From the NCBI GenBank assembly GCA_934281605.1, contig CAKQXD010000002.1:1-64000 (forward strand): a stretch of DNA of 64,000 nucleotides. Direction: 5' to 3'. This DNA is from an uncultured Clostridia bacterium (lineage in GTDB: Bacteria; Bacillota; Clostridia; Peptostreptococcales; Anaerovoracaceae). A model generated the notes under the pieces. It searched no databases and was not told the DNA's origin. It saw only the letters and a list, made by a program, of their open reading frames with translations. Both the position numbers and the translations under genes were made by a program. Shown here piece after piece: positions 23,824-32,704 of the stretch; the stretch's first letter is position 1, and every line of letters starts with the position of its first letter.

Positions 23824-25260
23824 ATGGAAAACACACAAAGCTACACAAGTTCCCTTTCCGAACGGTATCCGAGCAAAGAGATGAAATACCTCTTTTCCCC
23901 GGAAATGAAATTCAGGACCTGGAGAAAACTCTGGATCGCACTGGCAGAAACGGAACAGGAACTGGGTCTTCCCATCACTGACGAGCAGATCGCAGAACTG
24001 AAGGCCGCTGCCGATGATATCAACTACGACGAAGCCAAAGAACGCGAGAAGATCGTTCGCCACGACGTCATGTCCCACGTATACGCTTACGGACTGCAGT
24101 GCCCGAAAGCCAAAGGGATCATTCACCTGGGCGCGACCTCCTGCTATGTCGGCGACAACACGGACCTGATCATCATGACAGAAGCACTGAAACTGATCCG
24201 TAAAAAACTCATAAACGTCATCTCCAATCTGGCAAACTTTGCAGAAGAACATAAAGCACAGCCGACTCTGGGATTTACTCACTTCCAGCCGGCACAGCCT
24301 ACGACAGTCGGCAAACGTGCTACGCTGTGGCTGCAGGATCTCCTGATGGATCTTGAGGATCTGGATCACATCCTGGACTCCATGAAGCTGCTGGGATCCA
24401 AGGGAACTACCGGCACACAGGCCAGCTTCCTGGAGCTCTTTGACGGAGATCTCTCCAAGGTACATCAGATCGACGGCAAGATCGCCGAAAAAATGGGATT
24501 CGACGGCTGCTATCCGGTATCCGGACAGACGTATTCCAGAAAAGTGGATTCCCGCGTGCTGAACATTCTCTCCGGCATCGCACAGAGTGCCCACAAGTTC
24601 AGCAACGACATCCGTCTGCTGCAGCACTTAAAAGAAATCGAAGAGCCGTTTGAAAAGAACCAGATCGGTTCCTCGGCTATGGCCTACAAAAGAAATCCGA
24701 TGCGTTCCGAACGTATCGCGGCCCTCTCCAACTTCGTGATCTCCGGCGTGCTCAACCCGGCCATCACAGCTTCCACTCAGTGGTTTGAACGGACGCTGGA
24801 TGACTCCGCCAACAAGCGGCTGAGCGTATCCGAAAGCTTCCTGGCAACCGACGGCATCCTGGAGCTCTACATGAACATCACATCCGGCCTGGTGGTTTAC
24901 CCGAAAGTCATCCACGCCCGCCTCATGAGCGAGCTGCCGTTCATGGCCACGGAAAACATCATGATGGACGCTGTAAAAGAAGGCGGCGACCGTCAGGTGC
25001 TCCACGAAAAGATCCGTCAGCACTCCATGGCTGCCGGCAAGCGCGTCAAAGAAGAAGGCGCAGAAAACGATCTGCTTGACCGGATCGCGGCAGACCCTGA
25101 CTTCCACACGACCAAAGAAAAGCTGCTGGCCATCATGAAGCCGGAAAACTTCACAGGCTGTGCCGAAAGCCAGACGGAAGCCTTTCTCAAAAACTGCGTG
25201 CAGCCGGTTCTGGACGCCAACAAGGAAGCCCTGGGCATGACGGCCGATATCAACGTATAA
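23824..25260 (+). CDS. purB: adenylosuccinate lyase
   Basis: Catalyses two steps of purine synthesis: fumarate release from SAICAR and from adenylosuccinate. At 478 residues it is the typical length. The fumarase/lyase superfamily signature is present as GSSAMAYKRNPMRSE, with upstream active-site segments HLGATSCYVGDN and TLGFTHFQPAQPTT. The ATG follows AAAGGAG. It is directly upstream of purA, which makes its substrate. Confidence 0.95.
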   Translation: MENTQSYTSSLSERYPSKEMKYLFSPEMKFRTWRKLWIALAETEQELGLPITDEQIAELKAAADDINYDEAKEREKIVRHDVMSHVYAYGLQCPKAKGIIHLGATSCYVGDNTDLIIMTEALKLIRKKLINVISNLANFAEEHKAQPTLGFTHFQPAQPTTVGKRATLWLQDLLMDLEDLDHILDSMKLLGSKGTTGTQASFLELFDGDLSKVHQIDGKIAEKMGFDGCYPVSGQTYSRKVDSRVLNILSGIAQSAHKFSNDIRLLQHLKEIEEPFEKNQIGSSAMAYKRNPMRSERIAALSNFVISGVLNPAITASTQWFERTLDDSANKRLSVSESFLATDGILELYMNITSGLVVYPKVIHARLMSELPFMATENIMMDAVKEGGDRQVLHEKIRQHSMAAGKRVKEEGAENDLLDRIAADPDFHTTKEKLLAIMKPENFTGCAESQTEAFLKNCVQPVLDANKEALGMTADINV

Positions 25261-25369
25261 ACAGCGGATCCAAACCCGTTCAAGAGCATATAACCGGAAC
25301 TGCCGCCGAGGCAGTTCCGACCTCATAGAAATTATATCTCACAGATTATTCATAGAAAGGAGAGCGCTG

Positions 25370-26731
25370 ATGCTCCTGCAAAGAGTCCGCCGGACGCTTT
25401 GCAGAAAAAAAGACAGGCATCATCGCGACATTTCAAACATGGTCAAAGCTATCGTAGGCGCCAACTGGGGCGACGAAGGAAAAGGTAAGATCACGGATAT
25501 GCTTTCTCAGGAAGCCGACATCATCGTCCGTTTCCAGGGTGGCAGCAACGCAGGTCACACCATCAAGAACAACTACGGCAAATTCGCACTGCATATGCTG
25601 CCGTCAGGCGTGTTTTACAACCACACCACCAGCATCCTGGGAAACGGCGTTGCCCTCAACATCCCTTACATGTGCAGAGAGATCGATGAGATCGTAAGCA
25701 AAGGCGTACCGAAGCCGAAGATCCTGGTTTCCGACAGAGCTCAGATCCTGATGCCATACCACATCCTCTTCGACGAATGCGAAGAAGAACGTCTGGCAGG
25801 CAAGGCATTCGGCTCCACCAAGTCGGGTATCGCGCCTTTCTACTCCGATAAATACGCCAAGATCGGCTTCCAGGTACAGGAGCTGTTCATGGACGAAGCA
25901 GAACTGCGCGACAAGGTAGAGCGCGTCTGCGTGCAGAAAAACATTCTGCTGAAACACCTTTACAATAAACCGGAACTGGATCCGGATGACATTATGAAAA
26001 CTCTGATGGAATACAAGGAAATGGTCGCTCCTTACGTTTGCGACGTTTCCGAGTTTCTCCACGAAGCTCTGGCAGAAGGTAAAGAGATCCTGATGGAAGG
26101 ACAGCTGGGCGCTCTCAAAGACCCTGACCACGGCATCTACCCTATGGTTACGTCCTCTTCCACGCTGGCTGCTTACAGTGCCATAGGTGCAGGTGTTCCG
26201 CCATATGCCATCAAAGATATCATCACAGTCGTAAAAGCTTACTCCAGTGCTGTTGGCGGCGGTGCGTTCGTCAGCGAGATCCTGGACGAAGAAGAAGCGG
26301 AAGAACTGCGTAAACGCGGCGGTGACGGCGGCGAATACGGCGCGACAACCGGCAGACCGAGAAGAGTCGGCTGGTTCGATGCTGTTGCTACTAAGTACGG
26401 CTGCATGGCACAGGGCACGACGGAAGTTGCTTTCACCGTGCTGGATCCTCTCGGCTATCTGGACGAGATCCCGGTATGCGTGGGCTACGAGATCGACGGC
26501 GAGATCACTACTCGCTTCCCGACCACAGCCAGACTGGAAAAAGCAAAGCCTGTCCTGAAGAAACTGCCGGGATGGAAATGCGACATCACCGGCATCCGTG
26601 AATTTGATAGACTTCCTGCTGAGGCTCAAAACTATGTAAACGAGATCGAAAAGCTTATCGGCTTCCCGATCACTTACGTATCTAACGGCCCTGGCAGAGA
26701 GGATATTATTAAGAGAACGCCGCAGCTGTAA
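25370..26731 (+). CDS. purA: adenylosuccinate synthetase
   Basis: Joins IMP and aspartate using GTP in the first committed step to AMP. The conserved N-terminus VGANWGDEGKGKITD (P-loop), HTIKNNYGKFALHMLPSG and the C-terminal SNGPGR are present. Homology starts at a Met at 25439, but that ATG has no ribosome binding site. The ATG at 25370 has AAAGGAG at ideal distance and adds 23 Arg/Lys-rich residues. The extension encodes an inverted pair of the dispersed octamer (CTGCAAAG ... CTTTGCAG), so it may be an insertion between the old ribosome binding site and start. Confidence 0.93.
   Translation: MLLQRVRRTLCRKKDRHHRDISNMVKAIVGANWGDEGKGKITDMLSQEADIIVRFQGGSNAGHTIKNNYGKFALHMLPSGVFYNHTTSILGNGVALNIPYMCREIDEIVSKGVPKPKILVSDRAQILMPYHILFDECEEERLAGKAFGSTKSGIAPFYSDKYAKIGFQVQELFMDEAELRDKVERVCVQKNILLKHLYNKPELDPDDIMKTLMEYKEMVAPYVCDVSEFLHEALAEGKEILMEGQLGALKDPDHGIYPMVTSSSTLAAYSAIGAGVPPYAIKDIITVVKAYSSAVGGGAFVSEILDEEEAEELRKRGGDGGEYGATTGRPRRVGWFDAVATKYGCMAQGTTEVAFTVLDPLGYLDEIPVCVGYEIDGEITTRFPTTARLEKAKPVLKKLPGWKCDITGIREFDRLPAEAQNYVNEIEKLIGFPITYVSNGPGREDIIKRTPQL
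25376..25404. repeat. inverted pair of the dispersed octamer inside the purA 5' end
   Basis: CTGCAAAG, 13 bp, CTTTGCAG, with GTCCG/CGGAC inside, so the whole 29-bp unit can form a near-perfect hairpin. It is immediately followed by A7. Confidence 0.85.
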
Positions 26732-26827
26732 AAAGCGGCGGCATCTCGCTCCGCGCTTTTCCATGGGATTCCAGAGAAATCCGCGGATTTTTTTCATACT
26801 GTAAAGTGATCAAAATGGAGGTGTATC

Positions 26828-28228
26828 ATGGCAGTACTTATTAAAAACGGAACCATCGTAACGGCAGACGGCGAACGCAAGGCAGATATTTATGCTGAGG
26901 GCGAAAGCATTACCGCTATCGGCGAAGGACTGCAGCCAAAGGAAGGTGATGAAGTCATTGATGCAGAGGGTAAATACGTTTTACCTGGCGGAGTTGACCA
27001 GCACGTGCACTTTTCCTTCTCCTACAAGGGCAGCAAGACCCGTGGATTCGAAACATCCAACGCTGCTGCTGTTGGCGGTACGACAACTCTTATTGAGTTC
27101 GTAAACCAGGAACAGGGCAGAGGTCTGGTAGAAACCCTGGATGATTATCGTAAAAACGATGCAGAAGGTATTGCAATGGTGGACTATGCATTCCACAGCG
27201 TAATGACCGATCCGAGAGATGAAGTAATTGAAGAGATTCCGAAGCTGGCAGAAGCAGGCTATCCGACGATGAAGCTGTTCATGGCCTACAAAGGACAGTT
27301 CTTCCATGCTGATGACGACGCCCTTCTGAAAGCTTTGCAGAAAGGAAAAGAGGCCGGTGTGACCATCATGGTCCACGCAGAAAATGCAGACATGATCGAT
27401 GTTCTGACGAATCAGCTGATCGCAGAAGGCAAAACAGCGCCTTATTATCACGCAGTCAGCCGTCCGCCTGTAGTCGAAGCCGAAGCAACAAGACGTGCTA
27501 TCTACCTGGCTGAACTGGCAGACGCTCCGCTCTACGTCGTACACGTGACCTGCAAGGAAGCTCTGGAAGAAGTGAAGGCAGCCTACAGCCGCGGACAGAG
27601 GGTCTTCGGAGAAACCTGTGCACACTACCTGGTACTGGATGAATCCGATCTGGCCAAGCCGGGCTACGAAGGTGCAAAATACGTTTGCTCCCCTGCCCTG
27701 CGTACTGAAGAACACCGTGACGCTCTGTGGGAAGCTGTTGATCGCAAATGGCTCAACGCAATCAGTTCCGACCACTGCGGATTCGACTATGCAGAGCAGA
27801 AGCATCTGGGCTACGGCGAAGGAAAATCCTTTGCAGATATTCCGAACGGAGCACCAAGCCTGCAGAACCGCCTGAACATCCTGTGGACTTACGGCGTATG
27901 TGAAGGAAAACTTTCTCCTAGCAGACTGGTAGACCTGTACGCAACGACTCCGGCCAAGGTAAACGGTCTTGAGAACAAGGGACAGCTGGCAGTAGGATTC
28001 GATGCCGATATCGTTATCTTCGATCCTGCTTACGAAGGCACTATAAGCTATAAGACAAATCTGGAAGGTGTAGACTACAGCCCGTTTGAAGGATTTGCAC
28101 AGAAAGGTCGTCCTGAAACCGTATTCCTGCGCGGACAGAAAATCGTAGAGGATGCCAAGTACATCGGCCATAAGGGTCAGGGCAAGTTCGTTCCTGGAAA
28201 GCCGTTCGGCGCATCCTACGAATGGTAG
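26828..28228 (+). CDS. dihydropyrimidinase / hydantoinase
   Basis: A zinc amidohydrolase that opens cyclic amides such as dihydropyrimidines or hydantoins to N-carbamoyl amino acids. The 466-residue TIM-barrel protein has the metal-binding HVH in PGGVDQHVHF, the lysine expected to be carbamylated in MKLFMAYKG, later metal histidines in VHAEN and VHVTC, and the catalytic Asp in ISSDHCGF. The next gene encodes an M20 carbamoyl-amidase, which would take the product to the free amino acid, and an alanine racemase follows. The preferred ring substrate (pyrimidine or amino-acid hydantoin) cannot be decided from sequence. The ribosome binding site is GGAGG. Confidence 0.9.
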   Translation: MAVLIKNGTIVTADGERKADIYAEGESITAIGEGLQPKEGDEVIDAEGKYVLPGGVDQHVHFSFSYKGSKTRGFETSNAAAVGGTTTLIEFVNQEQGRGLVETLDDYRKNDAEGIAMVDYAFHSVMTDPRDEVIEEIPKLAEAGYPTMKLFMAYKGQFFHADDDALLKALQKGKEAGVTIMVHAENADMIDVLTNQLIAEGKTAPYYHAVSRPPVVEAEATRRAIYLAELADAPLYVVHVTCKEALEEVKAAYSRGQRVFGETCAHYLVLDESDLAKPGYEGAKYVCSPALRTEEHRDALWEAVDRKWLNAISSDHCGFDYAEQKHLGYGEGKSFADIPNGAPSLQNRLNILWTYGVCEGKLSPSRLVDLYATTPAKVNGLENKGQLAVGFDADIVIFDPAYEGTISYKTNLEGVDYSPFEGFAQKGRPETVFLRGQKIVEDAKYIGHKGQGKFVPGKPFGASYEW

Positions 28229-28243
28229 AAACGGCGGGCTTTT

Positions 28244-29548
28244 ATGACACTACAGACTAATGAAAAACGACTTCTTGACAACCTGCATACCCTGCGAACT
28301 TTCACCGACACCCCGCAGGACGGCGTGACCCGGTTTTCCTACGGTACGCAGGATGCCAGAGCGAGAGAATACATCATAAAACGAGCAGAAAACTGCGGCT
28401 GCAGCGTATCCATCGATGCGCTGCAGAACATCCGCATCGGACTTCCCACCAACAAACCGGGACGTAAAACCGTCTTGTCCGGCTCCCATATCGACACCGT
28501 GCGAAACGGCGGCTGGCTGGATGGTATCTACGGCGTCTGCGGTGCGCTGGAAGTACTGGAGACCCTGGCAGAAAACCCAGATTCACTGAAGGATGCATCC
28601 TTCAACTATGAGCTGGTGATCTTTGCAGAAGAAGAAGGCTCCGGCTTTGGTTCTACCATGACCGGCAGCAAATTCATCACCGGCATCTATGAGGAACCCG
28701 ACCTGGACAAACTGGTCGACGATTCCGGCATGAGTCTCCGGCAGACTCTGCAAAGCCTCTCGCCATACGGACCGGATGGCAAAACGATCGTCTACAACAC
28801 AGGCGGTTTGTCTCAGGAAGCACTGCAAAACGTCCGCTGGGACTTCGACAAGGTCCAGGCGATGCTGGAGCTTCACATCGAACAGGGTCCTGTGCTGGAC
28901 AGAGAAGGCCTGAGCCTCGGGATCGTGGATTCCATCTTCGGCATGCGGGTCATCGAGGTGACACTTACCGGCGTGGGAAATCACGCGGGAGCTACTCCGA
29001 TGACAGAACGGTACGATGCTCTGTGCACTGCAGCAGAATGCATCCTGGCTGCGGAAGCCCATGTCAGAACCGACGATGACAAGCGAACAGTCGTTACCTG
29101 CGGTAAAATGGACATCGAGCCAAACTGCTCTAACGTTATCCCGGAAACGGTGAGATTCTCTCTGGAAGTCCGTGATAAGGATGAAACGAAAATCGATCGC
29201 TTTATGAATGAGATCATCGATCTTATCGTTGCGATCGCAGAAAAACGTCAGGTGAACTGCGAGATCAAAGAACATTCCAAATCAAGTCCGCTCCATCTGA
29301 CCGACCGGCTCATCGACTCTATGGCGAAGCATGCGGCGGATCTGAAACTGCCGTACAAAGTCATGGACAGCGGCGCCGTTCACGATGCCTGCATGATCGC
29401 CAAATACGCACAGACGGGTATGATTTTCGTTCCGAGCATCGACGGACGAAGCCATGTGCCGGAAGAAAATACAAACGATGCAGATATCGCGGCCGGTGTT
29501 CAGTTCCTGCTGGATACCGTGCTCCGCGAGCTGCATGAAAGATCATAA
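28244..29548 (+). CDS. M20-family Zn hydrolase (N-carbamoyl-amino acid amidohydrolase / allantoate amidohydrolase type)
   Basis: A metallo-amidase of the M20 hydantoinase/carbamoylase group that releases CO2 and NH3 from N-carbamoyl compounds. Metal and active-site motifs are SGSHIDTVRNGGWLDG, FAEEEGSGFGSTMTGS and, near the end, DSGAVHDA. Its 434 residues are normal for N-carbamoyl-L-amino acid hydrolase, beta-ureidopropionase or allantoate amidohydrolase, which are hard to tell apart. It begins 15 nt after the hydantoinase stop, so the two are surely co-expressed and probably act in sequence. Confidence 0.88.
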   Translation: MTLQTNEKRLLDNLHTLRTFTDTPQDGVTRFSYGTQDARAREYIIKRAENCGCSVSIDALQNIRIGLPTNKPGRKTVLSGSHIDTVRNGGWLDGIYGVCGALEVLETLAENPDSLKDASFNYELVIFAEEEGSGFGSTMTGSKFITGIYEEPDLDKLVDDSGMSLRQTLQSLSPYGPDGKTIVYNTGGLSQEALQNVRWDFDKVQAMLELHIEQGPVLDREGLSLGIVDSIFGMRVIEVTLTGVGNHAGATPMTERYDALCTAAECILAAEAHVRTDDDKRTVVTCGKMDIEPNCSNVIPETVRFSLEVRDKDETKIDRFMNEIIDLIVAIAEKRQVNCEIKEHSKSSPLHLTDRLIDSMAKHAADLKLPYKVMDSGAVHDACMIAKYAQTGMIFVPSIDGRSHVPEENTNDADIAAGVQFLLDTVLRELHERS

Positions 29549-29602
29549 AAACTCTCAAATAATTCACATCATCATAAAGGAATAAAGGAGGTGCCCTCGA
29601 AC

Positions 29603-30739
29603 TTGTACAAAGATGCCTTACGCGCAGCCTGGGCTGAAATCAATATTACCAATCTCGATTTTAATATCAAGCAGATCAAAGAAAAGGTCGGATCCGGCGT
29701 CAAGATCACCGGTGTGGTGAAAGCGGATGCTTACGGCCATGGATCGGTGCGTGTCGCGACGGTCCTGCGAGCCAACGGGATCGAATCCTTCGCAGTCGCT
29801 ACCCTCTCGGAAGCGGTTCGCCTGCGGAAATCCGGATTCGTACTGGAGGAGATCATGGTCCTCTCCCCAGTTCCGGAACCTTACATAGGGACTATCATTG
29901 AACACCGGCTTGCTCCTGTAGTCTGCGACTATAAAAACGCGGAAGCCATTTCCAAAGCAGCTGCCGAGGCGGGGATCCTCATCAAAGGATATATCGCCGT
30001 GGATACCGGCATGGGGCGGATCGGTTACAGCGACGATACCACATCAGTAGAAGACGTTAAGATGATCGCCGGCCTTTCCAACTTTAAGATCAACGGTCTT
30101 TTCTCCCACTTCGCTACGGCGGATGCGGCGGACAAGACCTACGCCACTGTGCAGGAGCAGCGCTACATGGGCTTTTACAAACAGCTCATCAAGGAAGGAA
30201 TCGATATCCCGCTGCGAACCCTGGGCAACAGTGCTGCTGTGATGGAAATCAGCTCCGCCTATCACGACATGGTTCGTCCTGGTGTGATTTTGTATGGTCT
30301 CTACCCTTCCGACGAGGTGGATCGCAGCAAGCTGGCTCTGCGCCCTGCCATGTCCATCAAGGCCAACATCATCCATCTGAAAAAGGTTCCTGCAGGCAAC
30401 AGCATCAGTTACGGCCGCAAGTTCACCACACAGAAGGACAGTCTCATTGCGACCATCCCGATCGGCTATGCGGACGGTCTGCCCCGTCCTTATTCTGCAA
30501 AGGGCAAGGTCATCGTTAACGGCGTATTTGCACCGATCGCAGGGACGATCTGTATGGATATGTGCATGATCGACGTGACTCACGTGCCTTATGTGCGCCT
30601 GGGTGATGAAGTGACCATCATGGGCAAGGACGGCATCTACGAGATCACCGCTGACGACATCGCTCGCGAAACCGGCACCATCAACTACGAAGTAGTCTGC
30701 GGCTTCGGTCAGAGACTGCCGAAGGTGTATGTGTATTAG
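29603..30739 (+). CDS. alr: alanine racemase
   Basis: PLP enzyme interconverting L- and D-alanine for peptidoglycan. The N-terminal barrel carries the PLP lysine in GVVKADAYGHG. The C-terminal domain carries the second catalytic Tyr in the SISYGRKF segment, and the GMGRIGY motif is present. The start is put at TTG because AAAGGAGG lies 11 nt upstream; the alternative GTG at 29591 overlaps that ribosome binding site. It follows the hydantoinase/amidase pair by about 50 nt, suggesting a link to D/L-amino acid handling or simply a shared transcript. Confidence 0.94.
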   Translation: MYKDALRAAWAEINITNLDFNIKQIKEKVGSGVKITGVVKADAYGHGSVRVATVLRANGIESFAVATLSEAVRLRKSGFVLEEIMVLSPVPEPYIGTIIEHRLAPVVCDYKNAEAISKAAAEAGILIKGYIAVDTGMGRIGYSDDTTSVEDVKMIAGLSNFKINGLFSHFATADAADKTYATVQEQRYMGFYKQLIKEGIDIPLRTLGNSAAVMEISSAYHDMVRPGVILYGLYPSDEVDRSKLALRPAMSIKANIIHLKKVPAGNSISYGRKFTTQKDSLIATIPIGYADGLPRPYSAKGKVIVNGVFAPIAGTICMDMCMIDVTHVPYVRLGDEVTIMGKDGIYEITADDIARETGTINYEVVCGFGQRLPKVYVY

Positions 30740-30743
30740 AAAA

Positions 30744-30793
30744 TGAAAAAGCCAGGATCTAAGCCAGGATGAGACTTTGATCCCGGCTTTTCT
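30744..30793 (+). terminator. terminator after alr
   Basis: AAAAAGCCAGGATC ... GATCCCGGCTTTT with a loop of about 20 nt. Confidence 0.75.
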
Positions 30794-30845
30794 ATTGTGA
30801 GTACCGGAGAACTTCTATCAAAGCTCCCCTTTTATGATATTTGAC

Positions 30846-30873
30846 TTGACCCTGAAAGTTCTTGTGCTATAAT
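30846..30873 (+). promoter_or_regulatory. promoter of the antitoxin-like RNA
   Basis: TTGACC (30846-30851), 16 nt, TATAAT (30868-30873); the RNA would begin near ATCAAGAGGA at about 30877. Confidence 0.75.
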
Positions 30874-30879
30874 AACATC

Positions 30880-30965
30880 AAGAGGAAACCGTTGAAAACG
30901 GTTAGCCTAAATGGGTTTTGTGACCGCTTTAAGCTGCAAACTTAATAAGGGGCGGTCATTTTATC
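30880..30965 (+). ncRNA. putative type I antitoxin RNA
   Basis: Short transcript (about 85 nt) bounded by the promoter above and a terminator hairpin GACCGC ... GCGGTC + ATTTTAT (30922-30965). It contains an AACCGTT/AACGGTT hairpin. Its 3' end is complementary to the 3' end of the small hydrophobic ORF on the other strand. Its first 28 nt (AAGAGGAAACCG...CGGTTAGCC) are nearly the same as the 5' end of the opposing transcript. Confidence 0.6.
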
Positions 30966-31024
30966 TCCCGTACTATTCGGTACAGGATCAGTAGATACAC
31001 TACACCGAAGATGTAATCCATCAT
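30956..31024 (-). CDS. small hydrophobic peptide, candidate type I toxin
   Basis: A 22-residue peptide, MMDYIFGVVYLLILYRIVRE followed by IK: one hydrophobic helix with a charged C-terminus, as in type I toxins of the Fst/TxpA kind. It has a perfect ribosome binding site (AAGGAGGTGG, 8 nt spacing) and a promoter at 31111-31139, and it converges on a small RNA transcribed from the other strand. The family is not one I can name; the call rests on size, hydropathy and locus architecture. Confidence 0.6.
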   Translation of the reverse strand: MMDYIFGVVYLLILYRIVREIK

Positions 31025-31110
31025 ACCAACCACCTCCTTCAAGGCTAATCCCAATGGATCCCCTTTTCAGGTGTGGCTAACCGCTTTCGTTTGCTCCTCT
31101 TGATTGGCCT

Positions 31111-31139
31111 ATCATATCACTTTTGGTATTATTTGTAAA
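31111..31139 (-). promoter_or_regulatory. promoter of the toxin-like mRNA
   Basis: TTTACA (31139-31134), 17 nt, TATGAT (31116-31111) on the minus strand; the transcript begins near ATCAAGAGGA, as does the opposing RNA. Confidence 0.7.
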
Positions 31140-31256
31140 TACTTTTTCTTGAATTTATTTCTATGAATTTCCATATATAAAAACATCAATAAAAATTAGC
31201 TTTCTACCCCGATTCCATATATAATAAATTTATCCTACACGAAAGGAATCGTTCCT

Positions 31257-32669
31257 ATGAAAGATTATGCGAAACAACTGATTGAAGAGAATCCATTATT
31301 CGAGAAACTCAGCAGACAGGAGGAAATCCTGTGGATCAACGATAAATACCTTCCCTTCGATATGACCGACGGGCTGTCTCAGCTTGTGGTATCCGAGGAA
31401 GATATGATAGATGCCCAGGCGCGGCTTGAACGCTTCGCACCATTTATAAAAGCATGCTTCCCGGAAACAGAGGCGACTAACGGCATCATCGAGTCGCCTT
31501 TGCAGAAGATCCCGAAGATGCATAAAGCGCTTGGAGAATATGGGCAAAAAGAACTCTGCAGGAACCTGAACGAGATGTCCGAAGAACCGGAAAACACGGT
31601 TCTCCCCGGACAGCTCCTGCTGAAAATGGACAGCCATCTGGCAGTAGCCGGATCCATCAAGGCCCGTGGCGGGATATACGAAGTGCTGAAGCATACAGAA
31701 GAGCTGGCGCTGGAAACCGGCAAGCTGAACCTCACCGATGATTACTCTGTGCTAAACTCGCAGGAATGGAAAGATTTTTTCGGACAGTACACCGTACAGG
31801 TCGGTTCTACGGGAAATCTGGGACTTTCCATCGGGATCAGCAGTGCGGCCGTAGGTTTTCGCGTGAAGGTCCACATGTCCGCCGATGCAAAGCAATGGAA
31901 AAAAGATCTTCTCCGCAGCAAGGGTGTAGAAGTGATCGAATACAAGAGCGATTATTCTGCGGCGGTAGCTGAAGGCAGAAGACTCTCTGCGCAGGATCCC
32001 CGCAGCTATTTTGTGGATGATGAAAATTCCAAGGATCTGTTTCTGGGATATGCCGTGGCGGCCTCGCGGCTGGCAAAGCAGCTGTCGGAGCAGCACATCA
32101 CGGTGGATGATGAGCATCCTTTGTTTGTCTATCTTCCGGCAGGCGTTGGCGGCGCTCCCGGCGGCGTGGCCTATGGACTGAAACGGATTTTCAAAGATAA
32201 CGTCCACTGTTTCTTCGCAGAGCCGACTCACTGCCCTTCCGTACTGCTGGGAATGGCGGCGGATCGTTATGGAGAAGTGAACGTGCGGGACTTTGATATC
32301 GACGGAATCACGGAAGCCGACGGTCTCGCCTGCGCCAGTCCGTCCGGATTCGTAACGCGAATGGATCGTAACATCGTTTCCGGAGACTTTACGGTAGGCG
32401 ACGCCCGCCTCTACGACTTTATGAGGATGCTCTGTGAAACCGAAAGCATACGCATAGAGCCTTCCAGCTGTGCAGCCTTTCTGGGACCTTTGCAGCTTAT
32501 GGGAGCTCCGGGAAATGCAGAATCCGCCGCACACGCCTACCTGGACGCTCACCACCTCACCGACGAAACACTAAAAAACTCCACCCACATCTGCTGGGCC
32601 ACCGGAGGCGCTCTGGTACCGGAGGATGTGTGGGAGGAGTATTTCCAAAAAGCAAAAGCATTCTGTTAA
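31257..32669 (+). CDS. dsdA: D-serine ammonia-lyase (dehydratase)
   Basis: PLP enzyme that deaminates D-serine (and to some extent D-threonine) to pyruvate and ammonia. The 470 residues align with the DsdA family throughout. The PLP lysine is in AGSIKARGGIYEV, the phosphate-binding glycine loop is LPAGVGGAPGGVAYG, and STGNLGLSIG is present. It has a TATAAT at about 31220 and an AAGGA ribosome binding site, and it forms its own unit. With the upstream racemase it points to active D-amino acid turnover. Confidence 0.93.
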   Translation: MKDYAKQLIEENPLFEKLSRQEEILWINDKYLPFDMTDGLSQLVVSEEDMIDAQARLERFAPFIKACFPETEATNGIIESPLQKIPKMHKALGEYGQKELCRNLNEMSEEPENTVLPGQLLLKMDSHLAVAGSIKARGGIYEVLKHTEELALETGKLNLTDDYSVLNSQEWKDFFGQYTVQVGSTGNLGLSIGISSAAVGFRVKVHMSADAKQWKKDLLRSKGVEVIEYKSDYSAAVAEGRRLSAQDPRSYFVDDENSKDLFLGYAVAASRLAKQLSEQHITVDDEHPLFVYLPAGVGGAPGGVAYGLKRIFKDNVHCFFAEPTHCPSVLLGMAADRYGEVNVRDFDIDGITEADGLACASPSGFVTRMDRNIVSGDFTVGDARLYDFMRMLCETESIRIEPSSCAAFLGPLQLMGAPGNAESAAHAYLDAHHLTDETLKNSTHICWATGGALVPEDVWEEYFQKAKAFC

Positions 32670-32704
32670 AATCAAATGTACTGAACCCTGGATACCTTCA
32701 TTCA

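Noticed and set aside
25376..25411. Octamer hairpin in purA as an intrinsic terminator
   Set aside because: It is followed by an A run, not a T run, on the + strand, and on the minus strand the T run lies before the stem.
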